A DNA stretch of 64,000 nucleotides from Cyclobacteriaceae bacterium (GCA_028278225.1 JANQEU010000075.1:1-64000), one strand, 5' to 3'. Shown: positions 54,946-64,000, numbered from the stretch's first letter. Translations and numbers: made by a program. Notes: generated by a model from the sequence alone, not told the origin.

Positions 54946-56367
54946 TCACATATCCGCTTTTATATTCAGTGCAAAATTGAACTCATCGGCGGAATTGTAG
55001 GAATATTCGAACCGAAGTACCAGATCATACATGGTGATCATGTCCAGACCGATACCAACACTGTATAGAAACGTATTGGTCAGGCGGCTGCTGATCTCAT
55101 ATTGCGGGTAGTTGTCGACCCATGCGGCATCAAAGAACAGCTTGGCATACATTCCCAACTTGGCATCATCAAATTGATCTATGGGAACAAGATCACTTAT
55201 GTCACGGGAGGTGTTGAATAATAATTTCCTGAAGGAGTTTTTGAACATCACAAACCTGTGACCTTCAATCACGTCCAGCTCAAATCCCCTGGCATAAATC
55301 TCATCATAACCAAGTCCGGAATAATTGAAATAAGGTTGTTGTTTTGGGAATGACATCAACCCTACCATGCTGTTGGCCAGGTAAAATCCCCTGCCCAGAT
55401 CGTGGTACTTGGAAACAACACCGGTCAGTGTCAGCATATCGAGATCATCAAAGATCCCAACACCTAGCTTCTCAATTTCAAGAAAAAGAAAATGTCCGTC
55501 TGTCGCATATGTTCGCTTATCTCTCTGGTCATAGAGGAACTGATATTTTAGCTGAAAACGCTGCTGGTTTTTACGCCCATTGCCAAGGAAGTTGGAATTC
55601 AATGACACCAGCGTATCTGATATCACCGAGGTTTTGAAGCCAATTTTTGCATAGTGGGTAGCGTAATAAGATGGCCTGTAGCTATAAGAGATGCCTGAAT
55701 TAAACGATTTCCTGTTGATCTCATCAGACTCGAAGAAAGTCGGAAGATGATTTTCAGTGATGTATGCAATATCCTCGTTCTCCAGGTAGGCCAGGTCAAT
55801 GATCAGACCGTGACGCTGGGTTTTTTCGATGTATGGAATGACATAATTCAGAATGAACCTTCTTTCAAACCCAATTTCACCCATGAACCTGAAGGTTTCC
55901 TTACGGCCCCTGAAATTATATTGATCCAGTTTCAGGCCGTAATTGAAACGGTTCAATTCAGCACTGCGATTGATCAGCCAGTCCATAAGATTGCGATCCG
56001 CAATTCGGAAAATAGGGCTTGGGTAGAAGTACCATCTTTCGTCCACTCTGATCATAAGGTCCACTTCCGACTCGCTGGTTTCCAGGATCTGGATTTCTAC
56101 TTCATTAAATAGGTTTGTGTTGTAGACGCGCTTTCGACCGTCTTCTGCCACCTGCTCCAGCTCCTGCAGTTGATAAGTTTCACCTTCCTTAAGACCTACT
56201 TCCCTGAGAATAATATTCTCATTCGTTTTTTTATTGCCTATTACATGTATTTCGTTGATTCTTACGGTTTTGCTGTGGCTGGAGTCGGCGTTAACAGCAT
56301 TGGCTAACAATGTAATGTTTGCCAGAAAAAGCAGGATCACCAGTAAAAGGAATGTCCTCTTATCCAT
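54946..56367 (-). CDS. BamA/TamA-like outer-membrane protein with one POTRA domain
   Basis: A 473-aa exported protein (signal peptide from ATG 56367). Residues about 35-110 make a POTRA domain (VRINEIHVIGNKKTNENIILREVGLKEG, RVYNTNLFNEVEIQIL), and the rest is a barrel with YDQRDKRTYATDGHFLFLEIEKLG, a BamA/Omp85-type motif, and C-terminal FALNIKADM. It is shorter than BamA (five POTRA domains), so it is more like TamA or a Bacteroidota-specific Omp85 paralogue that inserts or secretes proteins. Convergent with the MORN gene (9 bp between stops). Confidence 0.85.
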   Translation of the reverse strand: MDKRTFLLLVILLFLANITLLANAVNADSSHSKTVRINEIHVIGNKKTNENIILREVGLKEGETYQLQELEQVAEDGRKRVYNTNLFNEVEIQILETSESEVDLMIRVDERWYFYPSPIFRIADRNLMDWLINRSAELNRFNYGLKLDQYNFRGRKETFRFMGEIGFERRFILNYVIPYIEKTQRHGLIIDLAYLENEDIAYITENHLPTFFESDEINRKSFNSGISYSYRPSYYATHYAKIGFKTSVISDTLVSLNSNFLGNGRKNQQRFQLKYQFLYDQRDKRTYATDGHFLFLEIEKLGVGIFDDLDMLTLTGVVSKYHDLGRGFYLANSMVGLMSFPKQQPYFNYSGLGYDEIYARGFELDVIEGHRFVMFKNSFRKLLFNTSRDISDLVPIDQFDDAKLGMYAKLFFDAAWVDNYPQYEISSRLTNTFLYSVGIGLDMITMYDLVLRFEYSYNSADEFNFALNIKADM

Positions 56368-56437
56368 TTGTATCTTCCCCACATTTTGAAACGCAAATCT
56401 CGATAATATTTTTGTAACGTCAACGAGGCAATTTTTA

Positions 56438-56468
56438 TTGGCTGCACAAGATACGATGTCTAGATTTG
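56438..56468 (+). promoter_or_regulatory. promoter of yidD
   Basis: TTG (56438-56440), 20 bp, then TAGATTTG (56461-56468), a full match to the Bacteroidota -7 consensus. The transcription start would be at about 56472, practically at the GTG start codon (56473), predicting a leaderless or nearly leaderless mRNA. Confidence 0.55.
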
Positions 56469-56472
56469 TAAA

Positions 56473-56694
56473 GTGAAGACAGTAATACGGAGAATATTCA
56501 CTTTACCTATCTTATTTTACCAGTACAGTATTTCCCCGTTGTTTCCAAACAGCTGCAGGTATACACCAACGTGTTCGCAATATTCTAAGGAAGCCATTCT
56601 CAAACATGGCATTTTTAAAGGGCTTTGGCTGAGCCTTAGGCGAATCTCATCCTGCCATCCCTGGGGTGGACAAGGCTATGACCCGGTTCCCTAA
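56473..56694 (+). CDS. yidD: YidD, membrane protein insertion efficiency factor
   Basis: A 73-aa protein with the YidD signature: [24 protein letters not shown], then [33 protein letters not shown]. The amphipathic N-terminus associates with the inner membrane and assists YidC-dependent insertion. GTG 56473 is the only start giving the conserved N-terminus, and it lies 5 nt after a -7 promoter element. The gene is not next to yidC, rnpA or rpmH, unlike the common arrangement. Its stop region overlaps the end of the opposite gene by 4 nt. Confidence 0.92.
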   Translation: MKTVIRRIFTLPILFYQYSISPLFPNSCRYTPTCSQYSKEAILKHGIFKGLWLSLRRISSCHPWGGQGYDPVP

Positions 56695-57464
56695 AATATA
56701 AACCCAAAACGAAATGTGACCATATTAAGGGTACGTCTTTGCTTCGTTGTAACAGGATTACCCATCCAATCTATAAAGCCGGTAGTTGTGCTCATCTTTT
56801 GATGCAATAATCCAAAGGCGAACGTAGTGGACACCCTATCCGTTACCTTAAATCCTATCATCGGATGCAGCCTGAATCCACCATCTGCCTTAGGCTTTAA
56901 CTGTCCGTCGAATTCGGCTTTTTGCTTACTCTTCGCATAACTGTGACCTGTACTTACTTCATAATATGGCGTCACTCTTTGGCTATTGATCGCTCCGGAT
57001 AGCTTAATAAAAACAGGGACCATTCGCATATCGGGATAATCATCAAAACCGACTCCGGCACCCAGGAGGGAATACGGCGTGATCAAATAATTTGCCGAGC
57101 CTGAAAAACCCGGAATGACGTTGGTAGTAACATCATCATTCCGAAATGTCATTCCAAAATCCAGTTGTCCATAAATTCTCCTTGCACCGCCAATCCCCTT
57201 GTCAGTTTCCACTACTGAGTAAGAATCTGAAACTCTGATCCGATCGGGATAAGTATAGGTTACAGTATTGTGTCGCCTGAGTATTATGTTATAGTCATTG
57301 CCATTGAGGATCAGGCTATCCCCTTTATTTGTTATAAACAGGATCACATCGTCTTTATACTCATAAAGTTTTCCCCTGATAGCTTTTCCATTGGTCCTGA
57401 GAATATTCTGGCCGTATGAATAGCCGCCGATCAGGAATAGAAGTACGATGAAAAATCCCCTCAT
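56691..57464 (-). CDS. outer-membrane beta-barrel protein, unknown
   Basis: A 257-aa exported protein (signal peptide [19 protein letters not shown]). After a short N-terminal part that looks like a small beta-domain ([19 protein letters not shown]) it has alternating strands with an aromatic C-terminus, FRFGFIF, typical of barrel proteins. No specific family recognised. Its start overlaps the end of the LVIVD gene by 4 nt, so the two are co-translated and may work together at the outer membrane. Confidence 0.72.
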   Translation of the reverse strand: MRGFFIVLLFLIGGYSYGQNILRTNGKAIRGKLYEYKDDVILFITNKGDSLILNGNDYNIILRRHNTVTYTYPDRIRVSDSYSVVETDKGIGGARRIYGQLDFGMTFRNDDVTTNVIPGFSGSANYLITPYSLLGAGVGFDDYPDMRMVPVFIKLSGAINSQRVTPYYEVSTGHSYAKSKQKAEFDGQLKPKADGGFRLHPMIGFKVTDRVSTTFAFGLLHQKMSTTTGFIDWMGNPVTTKQRRTLNMVTFRFGFIF

Positions 57465-58765
57465 TTATCAGAGCCAAACGGGATAGTACTTAGCAGCAGT
57501 AAATCATCGCCCGTGCAATTGTAACTGTATTGGTGAAGGCCATCGTTGCCGATCATCATCAGGTTGTTGTTCAGTGGAATGACATCGAGTGCGTGGATAT
57601 CTTTATAGTGGCGGATCTGGTTATTCTCAATTTCCATAACATTTGAGGCATCAAAGAACTTCAGTCCAAAGTCCCCTTCGCAAACAAAGAGACAATAACC
57701 GTCTATTCCCAGGCCGTGTGGATTTTGCATTTCGACAGTGTTGATTAATTGGGGAGAATTTATGTTTGAGATATCCAGGATATCAAGCTGATTGGTAAAC
57801 CCGCCACAGTTATTCCCGTCTCTCAGGGTCACATATGCATAATTGCCCTGAACTACCACAGGATCACAGCTGTTTACATGGCTGTAAGATGAAGTATAAC
57901 TAGGTAGCCCCGGTTGCTCAATGCTGTAAATGTGCATGCCGTTTGTTGCACCCAGAAACAGGTAATCGTTATAAGGAAAAATTGTTTCCATACCCCAGCC
58001 TACATCCACTTCACTCGTCAGTTGTGGATCAATGGATTGTGTAATATCGAAGGAACGGAGCGTCAGCTGATCCAGCGTGTATAGGAAATTGTCGGCAATG
58101 GTAAATCTGGCCATTGAACCGCCAATCCCGGTTGTGCTACTGCTGGTCCCGTACATGGTATTGGCCGACAACAGTTCTGGCCTGACCTGATCTGCAAAAT
58201 CAACGAATATACAATTCGGACAAGAGTTGAAGTCCGGCTCGCAATCGGAGGTAGTTTTGACGATCTCTTCGCTATACTCTACCAGAATGCCCTGTCCGCC
58301 ATTGAAAGTACCGGAATTTATATAGGACTCCAGGAATACGTTTTCCTGACGAGCTACTTCAGAGATACTGGAAACGTCACTAATGTCAAAAATCACCAGA
58401 TCCAGGTAGGAGTCGGCATACAGATAGTTTCCTTTTGCGGCAAGATCGAAATTGCCCGGGATCTCAAGAAATGATAATCCGGTCGGGTTCGATATATTTC
58501 GGTTATCAATAATATGAATTCCGGTACCGGGTTCATTAATGAACAAGTATCCATCCTTATAGTAAAGTCTTCCGGGCTGATCTATTTCCCTTGACGCTGT
58601 TATTGTCACTTCATTTCTAAATTCATCCATTTGTTTGTACACGGGCTCGTATTGGATAAATGTCCGTGTAGATTGGCATTCATCCTGACAACCGGTAAAT
58701 AATAGGATCATAAAGAAGCCGGGCAATAGAAAAATCGTTCCTGGGAGGGATTTGAAGCATTTCAT
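57461..58765 (-). CDS. LVIVD-repeat lipoprotein
   Basis: A 434-aa lipoprotein (lipobox LLFTGC, C26). It has repeated blades of the LVIVD type, for example GYLFINEPGTGIHIIDNRNISNP, NYLYADSYLDLVIFDISDVSS, NFLYTLDQLTLRSFDITQS and YCLFVCEGDFGLKFFDASNV, which predict a beta-propeller on the cell surface or in the periplasm. Function unknown. It is coupled to the barrel protein 56691-57464. Confidence 0.85.
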   Translation of the reverse strand: MKCFKSLPGTIFLLPGFFMILLFTGCQDECQSTRTFIQYEPVYKQMDEFRNEVTITASREIDQPGRLYYKDGYLFINEPGTGIHIIDNRNISNPTGLSFLEIPGNFDLAAKGNYLYADSYLDLVIFDISDVSSISEVARQENVFLESYINSGTFNGGQGILVEYSEEIVKTTSDCEPDFNSCPNCIFVDFADQVRPELLSANTMYGTSSSTTGIGGSMARFTIADNFLYTLDQLTLRSFDITQSIDPQLTSEVDVGWGMETIFPYNDYLFLGATNGMHIYSIEQPGLPSYTSSYSHVNSCDPVVVQGNYAYVTLRDGNNCGGFTNQLDILDISNINSPQLINTVEMQNPHGLGIDGYCLFVCEGDFGLKFFDASNVMEIENNQIRHYKDIHALDVIPLNNNLMMIGNDGLHQYSYNCTGDDLLLLSTIPFGSDK

Positions 58766-58812
58766 GACTATTGGTTTTAGTTATGAAATTATAAAGCAAT
58801 TACTTTGCCAAA

Positions 58813-60657
58813 TTAGGATGATAAGTCGTCAAGTTGCCTCAGTTCTTCATCAAATCCACTTGAGAGAATAGGGAACCTGCACCATGTCCTGGGATCAACA
58901 TTGAAGTCATCCACGTGAAAGCTCGGAGCGATGCGCTCTCTTTTCCACTGGTTGATTGACCAGAGCCTGTAAAATTTCCTGATCCATTTTTTCAGTTGTC
59001 CCTGATCGTATTGCGCTTTCAATATCGAATATACCTGGACAGGAGACTTTCTGTCCCTGATAGCCAGCCGCTCTATCGAAGCAAGTACGGGGTATGGCAT
59101 CAGATCTTCCTCATCTGTCTGTGCCATTTCAAGAGGTCGGAGCTCCGCCGTGGGTTGTAAGGAAAGGACACCTTTCAATCCTTCATAGCCCAGCTGGCTT
59201 TCCGCGTATTTAAGCCACTCCAAAATGAATTGTTTGTCTACCGCTGCTATGGGGGAAATACTACCGCTGGTGTCACCGTCCATCGTGGTGTAACCAACGT
59301 CACCTTCGCTACGATTGGAGGTGGTCAGCAGTAAGCTTCCGGACAGATTAGCCAACATCCAAATGACCGGCGACCGGGCTCTTGACTGAATGTTTTGCAA
59401 TGTAATATCATGATCCTTCCAATTCAATTCCAGATTTAACGCTTGCTGTATTTTTTCGGTATAGGACAAAACTTCCTCGTCAATATTCCAGTTCAGAAAC
59501 CTGGCGCCAAGGTCTCTAGCCAGCATCCCGGCCGATTCAAAAGTTGCTTTGGAAGAATTTTTAGTGCCTTGATAGGCCGTAATGAGTATTTTGTCGACAA
59601 TTGACTTTTCAGCATCGAAATCTCCAGGTAGTCCAAGTTTGGACGTGAAACGCTTTATGCCCAGTTCTTTCACGCCAAGACGGACCATATGGGCGACAAG
59701 CGTGGCAATGGAGCTGGAATCCGCACCTCCACTCAACGACAGAACGAAACCATTGCTATGGCTTTTTCTGCAATAATCAAATAAGGCTAGTGGAACTGCG
59801 TGGCTGAACTCTTCCAGTTTACCGGAAGGATCATCACGGACATCATTTTCGGAAAAGTCGGAATCAAAGTCCAGTTCGAGAGAAAGTATATTGTAGTCCC
59901 GGAAGGAGAACCTTTTGTTATGACCTATTAACGTGCCGTTTCGGGCAATGATGACGTCTCCATCGTAGATCATCCGTCCGGCCTCATTTCCAAGCAGGTT
60001 AGTGTAGAGATAGGCGCATTCGAACTTCTCTGAGCTTGAAACAACCAGATTTTCCCTGAATTCTTCCTTGTTAAATGCAAAATGACTGGCACTGGGATTC
60101 ATTATTAATTCTACCCCGTCTTCAATCAGATTGCAGGCCGGACGATCTTCCTGCCAGGCGTCTTCACAAATCTCAAATCCGGTCCTGATCCCCTGCAGAT
60201 CCAGGGATAATGATCCAAAGGGGATGGCTTTGCCTTCAAAATCTACTGAAGTTACAGAATGATATGGCCAGGAACTGAACCAACGCGGCTCATAGTGTAC
60301 ACCCTCATTTGCCAGATTATGTTTAGCATAAAAGCCCAGAATCAACCTGTTTTCAATTATGGCGATACAGTTGTAGGTTTTGTCTTTATGCTTAACCGGC
60401 AATCCGATTGTAACTGAAATATCTTTTGTATGCGGGATTATTTCAGACAGCTTGTTAAAAGCTTTTTCAGGGAGCCAGGTACTTAAAAAGACATCCTCAC
60501 ACCCGTATCCGGTAAGGCACAGTTCCGGAAGGCACAGGATATTGATCTTTTTCGCGCGGGCCTCCTCAATTGCATTGACAATATTCCGAATGTTACCTTC
60601 CCAATCAAGGGGTATCTGGTTAAGACAAGCTCCTCCGATTCTAACTCTCCGATTCAT
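58813..60657 (-). CDS. nadE: glutamine-dependent NAD+ synthetase
   Basis: A 614-aa two-domain enzyme for the last step of NAD synthesis. The N-terminal nitrilase-like glutaminase has the E-K-C triad (E45 in LCLPELCLTGYG, K112 in AKHNLANEG, C164 in GFEICEDAW). The C-terminal synthetase has the P-loop LSLSGGADSSSIATLV and the downstream TTSNRSEGDVGYTTMDGDTSG. The gene overlaps the end of rnc by 17 bp, so it is the last gene of the acpP-fabF-rnc-nadE transcript. Confidence 0.96.
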   Translation of the reverse strand: MNRRVRIGGACLNQIPLDWEGNIRNIVNAIEEARAKKINILCLPELCLTGYGCEDVFLSTWLPEKAFNKLSEIIPHTKDISVTIGLPVKHKDKTYNCIAIIENRLILGFYAKHNLANEGVHYEPRWFSSWPYHSVTSVDFEGKAIPFGSLSLDLQGIRTGFEICEDAWQEDRPACNLIEDGVELIMNPSASHFAFNKEEFRENLVVSSSEKFECAYLYTNLLGNEAGRMIYDGDVIIARNGTLIGHNKRFSFRDYNILSLELDFDSDFSENDVRDDPSGKLEEFSHAVPLALFDYCRKSHSNGFVLSLSGGADSSSIATLVAHMVRLGVKELGIKRFTSKLGLPGDFDAEKSIVDKILITAYQGTKNSSKATFESAGMLARDLGARFLNWNIDEEVLSYTEKIQQALNLELNWKDHDITLQNIQSRARSPVIWMLANLSGSLLLTTSNRSEGDVGYTTMDGDTSGSISPIAAVDKQFILEWLKYAESQLGYEGLKGVLSLQPTAELRPLEMAQTDEEDLMPYPVLASIERLAIRDRKSPVQVYSILKAQYDQGQLKKWIRKFYRLWSINQWKRERIAPSFHVDDFNVDPRTWCRFPILSSGFDEELRQLDDLSS

Positions 60658-61402
60658 TGGAATTATTTTCTAATCGCTCCATCGTCCGTCTGGCAGCATC
60701 CTGTTCAGCTTTTTTCTTGCTCAGTCCATGACCTTTTTCAAACACTTCGTTCTCGATGACTACCTGGGCAGTAAATTGCTTCACCTTTGATGTATCACTG
60801 ACTTCGATCACTTCGAAGCTTAAGTCCTTGTTTTCCTTTTGCGCCCATTCGATGATCTTGCTCTTATAGTTGGTGACGGTATTGATCAAATCATCCAGGT
60901 TGTAGTGTGGAATAATCAGCTTGCGAATTACAAACCTGCGTGAAAATTTGAATCCCTTGTCGAGGTAAACGGCACCGATGAGTGCTTCCAGTGTATCTCC
61001 GTATATGGACTTGGCGGACAACATTCGGGAATTTTGCTGATACTCCATCAGATCCGACAGGCCAATTCTTTTGGCTACGTGATTTAATGCCTCCCGGTTT
61101 ACAATCTTAGATCTGATTTCCGTCAGAAAACCTTCCTCCTTAAACGGAAATTGCGTAAAAAGGAATTCCGCCACAACCATGCCGAGAATTGCATCGCCCA
61201 GATATTCCAATCTTTCATTGGATTCCCGCAACCCTCTTGTACTGGTGTGAGCGGTGCTACTATGTTTCATCGCAAGCTTATAAAGCGATAGATTATAGGG
61301 GCGTTTGCCGGTTATGAGTCGAAAGGCCTTGCTTAACTTTTTGTCCTCGGCGGAAGAGGGCGGTATGAATTTAGTGATTATTCGTTTGAGAAATCCGGGC
61401 AC
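60641..61402 (-). CDS. rnc: ribonuclease III
   Basis: A 253-aa double-strand-specific RNase that processes rRNA and other RNAs. The RNase III signature ERLEYLGDAILGMVVAEFLF (63-82; catalytic D70) and a second acidic site in YGDTLEALIGAVYLDKG are present; a dsRNA-binding domain (about 175-245) ends with HGLSKKKAEQDAARRTMERL. Its start shares one base with the fabF stop (position 61402). The conserved order acpP-fabF-rnc supports it. Confidence 0.96.
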   Translation of the reverse strand: MPGFLKRIITKFIPPSSAEDKKLSKAFRLITGKRPYNLSLYKLAMKHSSTAHTSTRGLRESNERLEYLGDAILGMVVAEFLFTQFPFKEEGFLTEIRSKIVNREALNHVAKRIGLSDLMEYQQNSRMLSAKSIYGDTLEALIGAVYLDKGFKFSRRFVIRKLIIPHYNLDDLINTVTNYKSKIIEWAQKENKDLSFEVIEVSDTSKVKQFTAQVVIENEVFEKGHGLSKKKAEQDAARRTMERLENNSNESES

Positions 61403-62655
61403 TAGCCTCCGTATTTTCCAAACAAAATTGAAGCATTATGACCCCCAAATCCAAATGTATTGCTTAGCGCGGCGTTTACTGTCCGCCGTTGGGATTCGTT
61501 AAAAGTTAAATTGAGCTTTGGATCAATTTCAGGGTCGTCAGTGAAATGATTAATGGTAGGTGGAACAATTCCTTCCTGAATAGCCATCAGGCAGGCAATA
61601 GCTTCAATGGCTCCGGCTCCACCCAGGAGATGACCTGTCATCGACTTGGTCGAACTTATGTTTAGGTTGTAGGCATGATCACCAAATACATTCTGAATGG
61701 CTTTGACCTCCCCGACATCTCCGAGAGGGGTGGCGGTGCCATGTGTATTCACATAGTCGACACTGTCGGGACTGATTTTTGCATCATCAAGTGCGTTTTG
61801 CATAACTTTCACTATTCCCAAGCCATCTGGATGTGGAGCAGTGATGTGATATGCATCTGCAGACATACCACCACCCAGGATCTCAGCATAGATGGTGGCT
61901 CCCCTCGCTTTGGCATGCTCCAGTTCTTCGAGAATCAATGCTCCGGCACCTTCGCCAAGAACAAAACCATCCCTGTCTTTGTCGTATGGGCGGGAGGCTG
62001 TTTCAGGTGAATCATTTCTTTCAGAAAGTGCTTTCATGGCATTGAAGCCACCCATAGCCGACTCCACAACGCCATATTCCGAGCCACCGGACAACATTAT
62101 GTCTGCTTTCCCCAGTCGTAGATATGTAAAGGCATCATTAATCGCGTGGCTGGATGAAGCACAGGCCGAAACAGTGGCAAAATTAGGGCCTCTGAAGCCA
62201 TATTTGATAGAAAGCATTCCGGGTGATATATCTGCTATCATCTTCGGTATGAAGAAGGGATTGTACCTCGGCGTCCCATCCCCGGTGGCGAAATTAGCTA
62301 CCTCATCATGGAAAGTTTTCAATCCGCCAATCCCGGATCCCCAGATTACGCCAACTCTGTCCTTATCAATCTGATCAAGATCAAGCCCCGAGTCCAGGAT
62401 AGCCTCTTCACCAACTACCATCGCAAATTGGGTGTTGGGATCCATTTTTCGGGCTTCTTTGCGATCTAAAAAGTCGGCGGGATTAAAGTTTTTTACCTCG
62501 CAGGCAAATTTCGTTCGGAATTTTTCAGCATTAAAGCGCGTGATAGGAGCAGCTCCACTAACTCCTTTGGCAAGGTTATCCCAATACTCACGTTTTGTGT
62601 TACCTAACGGTGTTAATGCACCTACTCCGGTTATAACTACACGCTTTAATTCCAT
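61402..62655 (-). CDS. fabF: beta-ketoacyl-ACP synthase II
   Basis: A 417-aa KAS II enzyme for fatty-acid chain elongation. Catalytic Cys in TVSACASSSHAIND (C165); histidines in VNTHGTATPLGD and KSMTGHLLGGAGA. GFGGHNASILFG ends the protein. It lies 18 nt downstream of acpP and is coupled to rnc. No fabG or fabD is in this cluster. Confidence 0.96.
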   Translation of the reverse strand: MELKRVVITGVGALTPLGNTKREYWDNLAKGVSGAAPITRFNAEKFRTKFACEVKNFNPADFLDRKEARKMDPNTQFAMVVGEEAILDSGLDLDQIDKDRVGVIWGSGIGGLKTFHDEVANFATGDGTPRYNPFFIPKMIADISPGMLSIKYGFRGPNFATVSACASSSHAINDAFTYLRLGKADIMLSGGSEYGVVESAMGGFNAMKALSERNDSPETASRPYDKDRDGFVLGEGAGALILEELEHAKARGATIYAEILGGGMSADAYHITAPHPDGLGIVKVMQNALDDAKISPDSVDYVNTHGTATPLGDVGEVKAIQNVFGDHAYNLNISSTKSMTGHLLGGAGAIEAIACLMAIQEGIVPPTINHFTDDPEIDPKLNLTFNESQRRTVNAALSNTFGFGGHNASILFGKYGG

Positions 62656-62673
62656 AAAGAAATAAGAGGGATC

Positions 62674-62910
62674 TTATTTTACGTTTTCTTCAAGGTAAGA
62701 GATGGCCTGACCAACTGTTGCGATGTTTTCAGCTTGATCATCAGGGATAGATATATTGAATTCTTTTTCAAATTCCATGATCAATTCCACAGTATCTAAT
62801 GAGTCTGCACCTAAGTCATTTGTGAAACTTGCTTCTGGTGTCACTTCTGATTCCTCCACACCTAATTTGTCAATAATAATTGACGTTACTTTTTGTGCAA
62901 TTTCTGACAT
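62674..62910 (-). CDS. acpP: acyl carrier protein
   Basis: A 78-aa acidic carrier protein with the phosphopantetheine site [10 protein letters not shown] (S37). ATG 62910 is chosen because the protein then begins [18 protein letters not shown] as in known ACPs; a frame open to 62991 would add an unlikely hydrophobic N-terminus. First gene of the acpP-fabF-rnc-nadE unit. Confidence 0.97.
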   Translation of the reverse strand: MSEIAQKVTSIIIDKLGVEESEVTPEASFTNDLGADSLDTVELIMEFEKEFNISIPDDQAENIATVGQAISYLEENVK

Positions 62911-62967
62911 TTTTTTACAGTTTAGTTTAAAATTCTGTGCAAAGAAATACATTAAAACAATACAATT

Positions 62968-62975
62968 CAAATTTA
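62968..62975 (-). promoter_or_regulatory. -7 element upstream of acpP
   Basis: On the minus strand TAAATTTG, a full match to TAnnTTTG, 58 nt before the acpP ATG; no TTG at the -33 distance. A TTTCTTTG (about 62940-62947) nearer the gene is a weaker alternative. Confidence 0.4.
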
Positions 62976-63028
62976 TTTCAAAACGCCTCAAATGGTTGGT
63001 TTTTAGGATTTTGAGCAGTAACTAGGGG

Positions 63029-63463
63029 ATGTATATGAAGAAAAACAGGCTAGTCGCGGATGTTCAATATGACTTTTTGTTGATGGGAATAATAGCCGGT
63101 ATAAAAGAGCACCGGCTGGCGTGGATTCTAAATCAGACGGGTTATTTCCATTTTGTGAAAGAGCCTGATATCGTCCTGGAATTTTCTGACAATACCAAAA
63201 TTGTTATCTCGAATTATACCGACAGTTCAGACCTTCACCAGCATTACCTTGTTCGAAACAGGCTGGTTTCAAGCAATTCACCTAAGAACCAGCTTGTACT
63301 GTCAGAGTTAAAAGAATTTGATTTTTTTCTGAAACTACATACTTCAGTCGATGACTTTAACTTTGATCCTGTAATTTCGTCGCTGAAAAGCAATCCGGCG
63401 ATCAACTACCTAATCAAGTTGGATTTGTCTAAAGTCAAGCACAAGGAAAATCTACTATTCTAA
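63029..63463 (+). CDS. IPExxxVDY-family protein
   Basis: A 144-aa protein in the position where Bacteroidota carry the IPExxxVDY gene, between the acpP cluster and pyk. The pattern fits: a conserved start KKNRLVADVQYDFLLMGI and a central LVLSELKEFDFFLKLH aligning with the IPE-x-x-x-VDY motif, but the motif itself is degenerate (VLSELKEFDF). ATG 63029 and 63035 are both possible. Function of the family unknown; linkage to pyk (6-nt gap) suggests one transcript. Confidence 0.75.
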   Translation: MYMKKNRLVADVQYDFLLMGIIAGIKEHRLAWILNQTGYFHFVKEPDIVLEFSDNTKIVISNYTDSSDLHQHYLVRNRLVSSNSPKNQLVLSELKEFDFFLKLHTSVDDFNFDPVISSLKSNPAINYLIKLDLSKVKHKENLLF

Positions 63464-63469
63464 GAAACA

Positions 63470-64000
63470 ATGATTGAAGCAATTTCTAAAAGGTCCAAGA
63501 TCGTGGCGACTGTGGGACCTGCCAGCAACAATAAAGAGACATTGATCGACCTCATCAAGGCCGGTGCAAATGTCTTCAGATTGAATTTTTCGCATGGGAC
63601 ACATGACGATCACAAGAAGGTGATTGAGCTTGTGACCCAAATCAACACTGAGCTGGGAACGCACATCGCTATTCTGCAGGACCTGCAGGGGCCTAAGATC
63701 CGTGTGAATGAGGTTGAAAATAATTCGGTTGATATCTTACCTGGTGAGAAACTGTGTATCACCACAGATGAAGTTTTGGGTACCAGGGAGATCGTCAGTA
63801 CGACATACAAGGATATCGTGAAAGATGTAAAGAGGCATGATACGATCCTCATCGATGATGGAAACATTGAATTGCTGGTGGAGGAAATCAGCGAAAGTAA
63901 TGTCTACACGAAAGTTGTACATGGCGGTAAAATAAAATCCAGAAAAGGCATTAACCTGCCCAATACTAACGTATCGGCACCCTCGCTGACGAAAAAGGAC
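63470..64000 (+). CDS. pyk: pyruvate kinase (partial)
   Basis: An open frame of 177 codons from ATG 63470 to the right edge with no stop. The protein begins MIEAISKRSKIVATVGPASN and continues with NVFRLNFSHGTHDDH and LQDLQGPKIRV, which are the conserved N-terminal parts of pyruvate kinase, the enzyme converting phosphoenolpyruvate and ADP to pyruvate and ATP. The active-site lysine and the C-terminal domain lie outside the window. It starts 6 nt after the upstream gene. Confidence 0.95.
   Translation, partial: MIEAISKRSKIVATVGPASNNKETLIDLIKAGANVFRLNFSHGTHDDHKKVIELVTQINTELGTHIAILQDLQGPKIRVNEVENNSVDILPGEKLCITTDEVLGTREIVSTTYKDIVKDVKRHDTILIDDGNIELLVEEISESNVYTKVVHGGKIKSRKGINLPNTNVSAPSLTKKD

Noticed and set aside
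61892..62374. 160-aa plus-strand frame inside fabF
   Set aside because: It is antisense to the conserved fabF coding sequence and shows the serine/proline-rich composition of a shadow frame.
1..64000. CRISPR array, tRNA or rRNA genes
   Set aside because: No regularly spaced repeats and no tRNA- or rRNA-like sequence were seen in any intergenic stretch, all of which are under 300 bp.

Overview
The window looks like chromosomal DNA of a free-living Bacteroidota, most likely a Cytophagales-type bacterium. Reasons: a SusC/SusD pair, many lipoproteins and beta-barrels, an IPExxxVDY-type gene next to pyk, GC content near the mid-40s by eye, and promoter-like sites of the Bacteroidota form TTTG-N19..21-TAnnTTTG instead of -35/-10 boxes. 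No rRNA, tRNA or CRISPR was seen, and no gene-free stretch exceeds 300 bp. Family calls are by eye, without database searches.

Layout. 1-202: end of an IS3-like insertion sequence. 252-1151: class IV aminotransferase. 1171-18496: glycan utilisation locus. It begins with a GH130 lipoprotein coupled to an unusual membrane regulator (7TM-DISM receptor, coiled coil, and a zinc ribbon/HTH resembling the DNA-binding part of IS1595-type transposases). SusC, SusD and a surface lipoprotein with two LamG-like domains follow, then two GH144-type endo-beta-1,2-glucanase lipoproteins, a GH3 beta-glucosidase and a GH43-like enzyme. The likely target is beta-1,2-glucan: GH144 cuts the chain, SusCD imports the oligosaccharides and GH3 finishes them. 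GH130 and GH43 suggest a decorated or mixed substrate.

18623-33265: mixed housekeeping and envelope genes: alpha/beta hydrolases, MORN-repeat protein, MFS transporter, FabH with a coupled unknown partner, OmpA-type protein, a SRAP-family protein that has lost its catalytic residues, YheT, pyruvate dehydrogenase E2 with two lipoyl domains, HslV, ArsC and an M16 peptidase.

33360-46434: two large paralogous sortilin/BNR-repeat exported proteins bracket a cyclophilin lipoprotein, DinB, NTF2-like, STAS-like, amidohydrolase, NagX-like and GNAT genes; ATP-grasp and DUF1801 genes follow.

46520-58765: envelope genes, including a secreted unknown, a haem-binding protein, an M20 amidohydrolase, two coupled small cysteine-rich exported proteins, a ComEA-like HhH/beta-barrel protein coupled to a PorV/PorQ-type barrel, a second MORN protein, a BamA/TamA-like protein, YidD, and an LVIVD lipoprotein coupled to a barrel protein.

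58813-64000: conserved core: acpP-fabF-rnc-nadE on the minus strand, divergent from an IPExxxVDY-type gene and pyk, which runs off the right edge.
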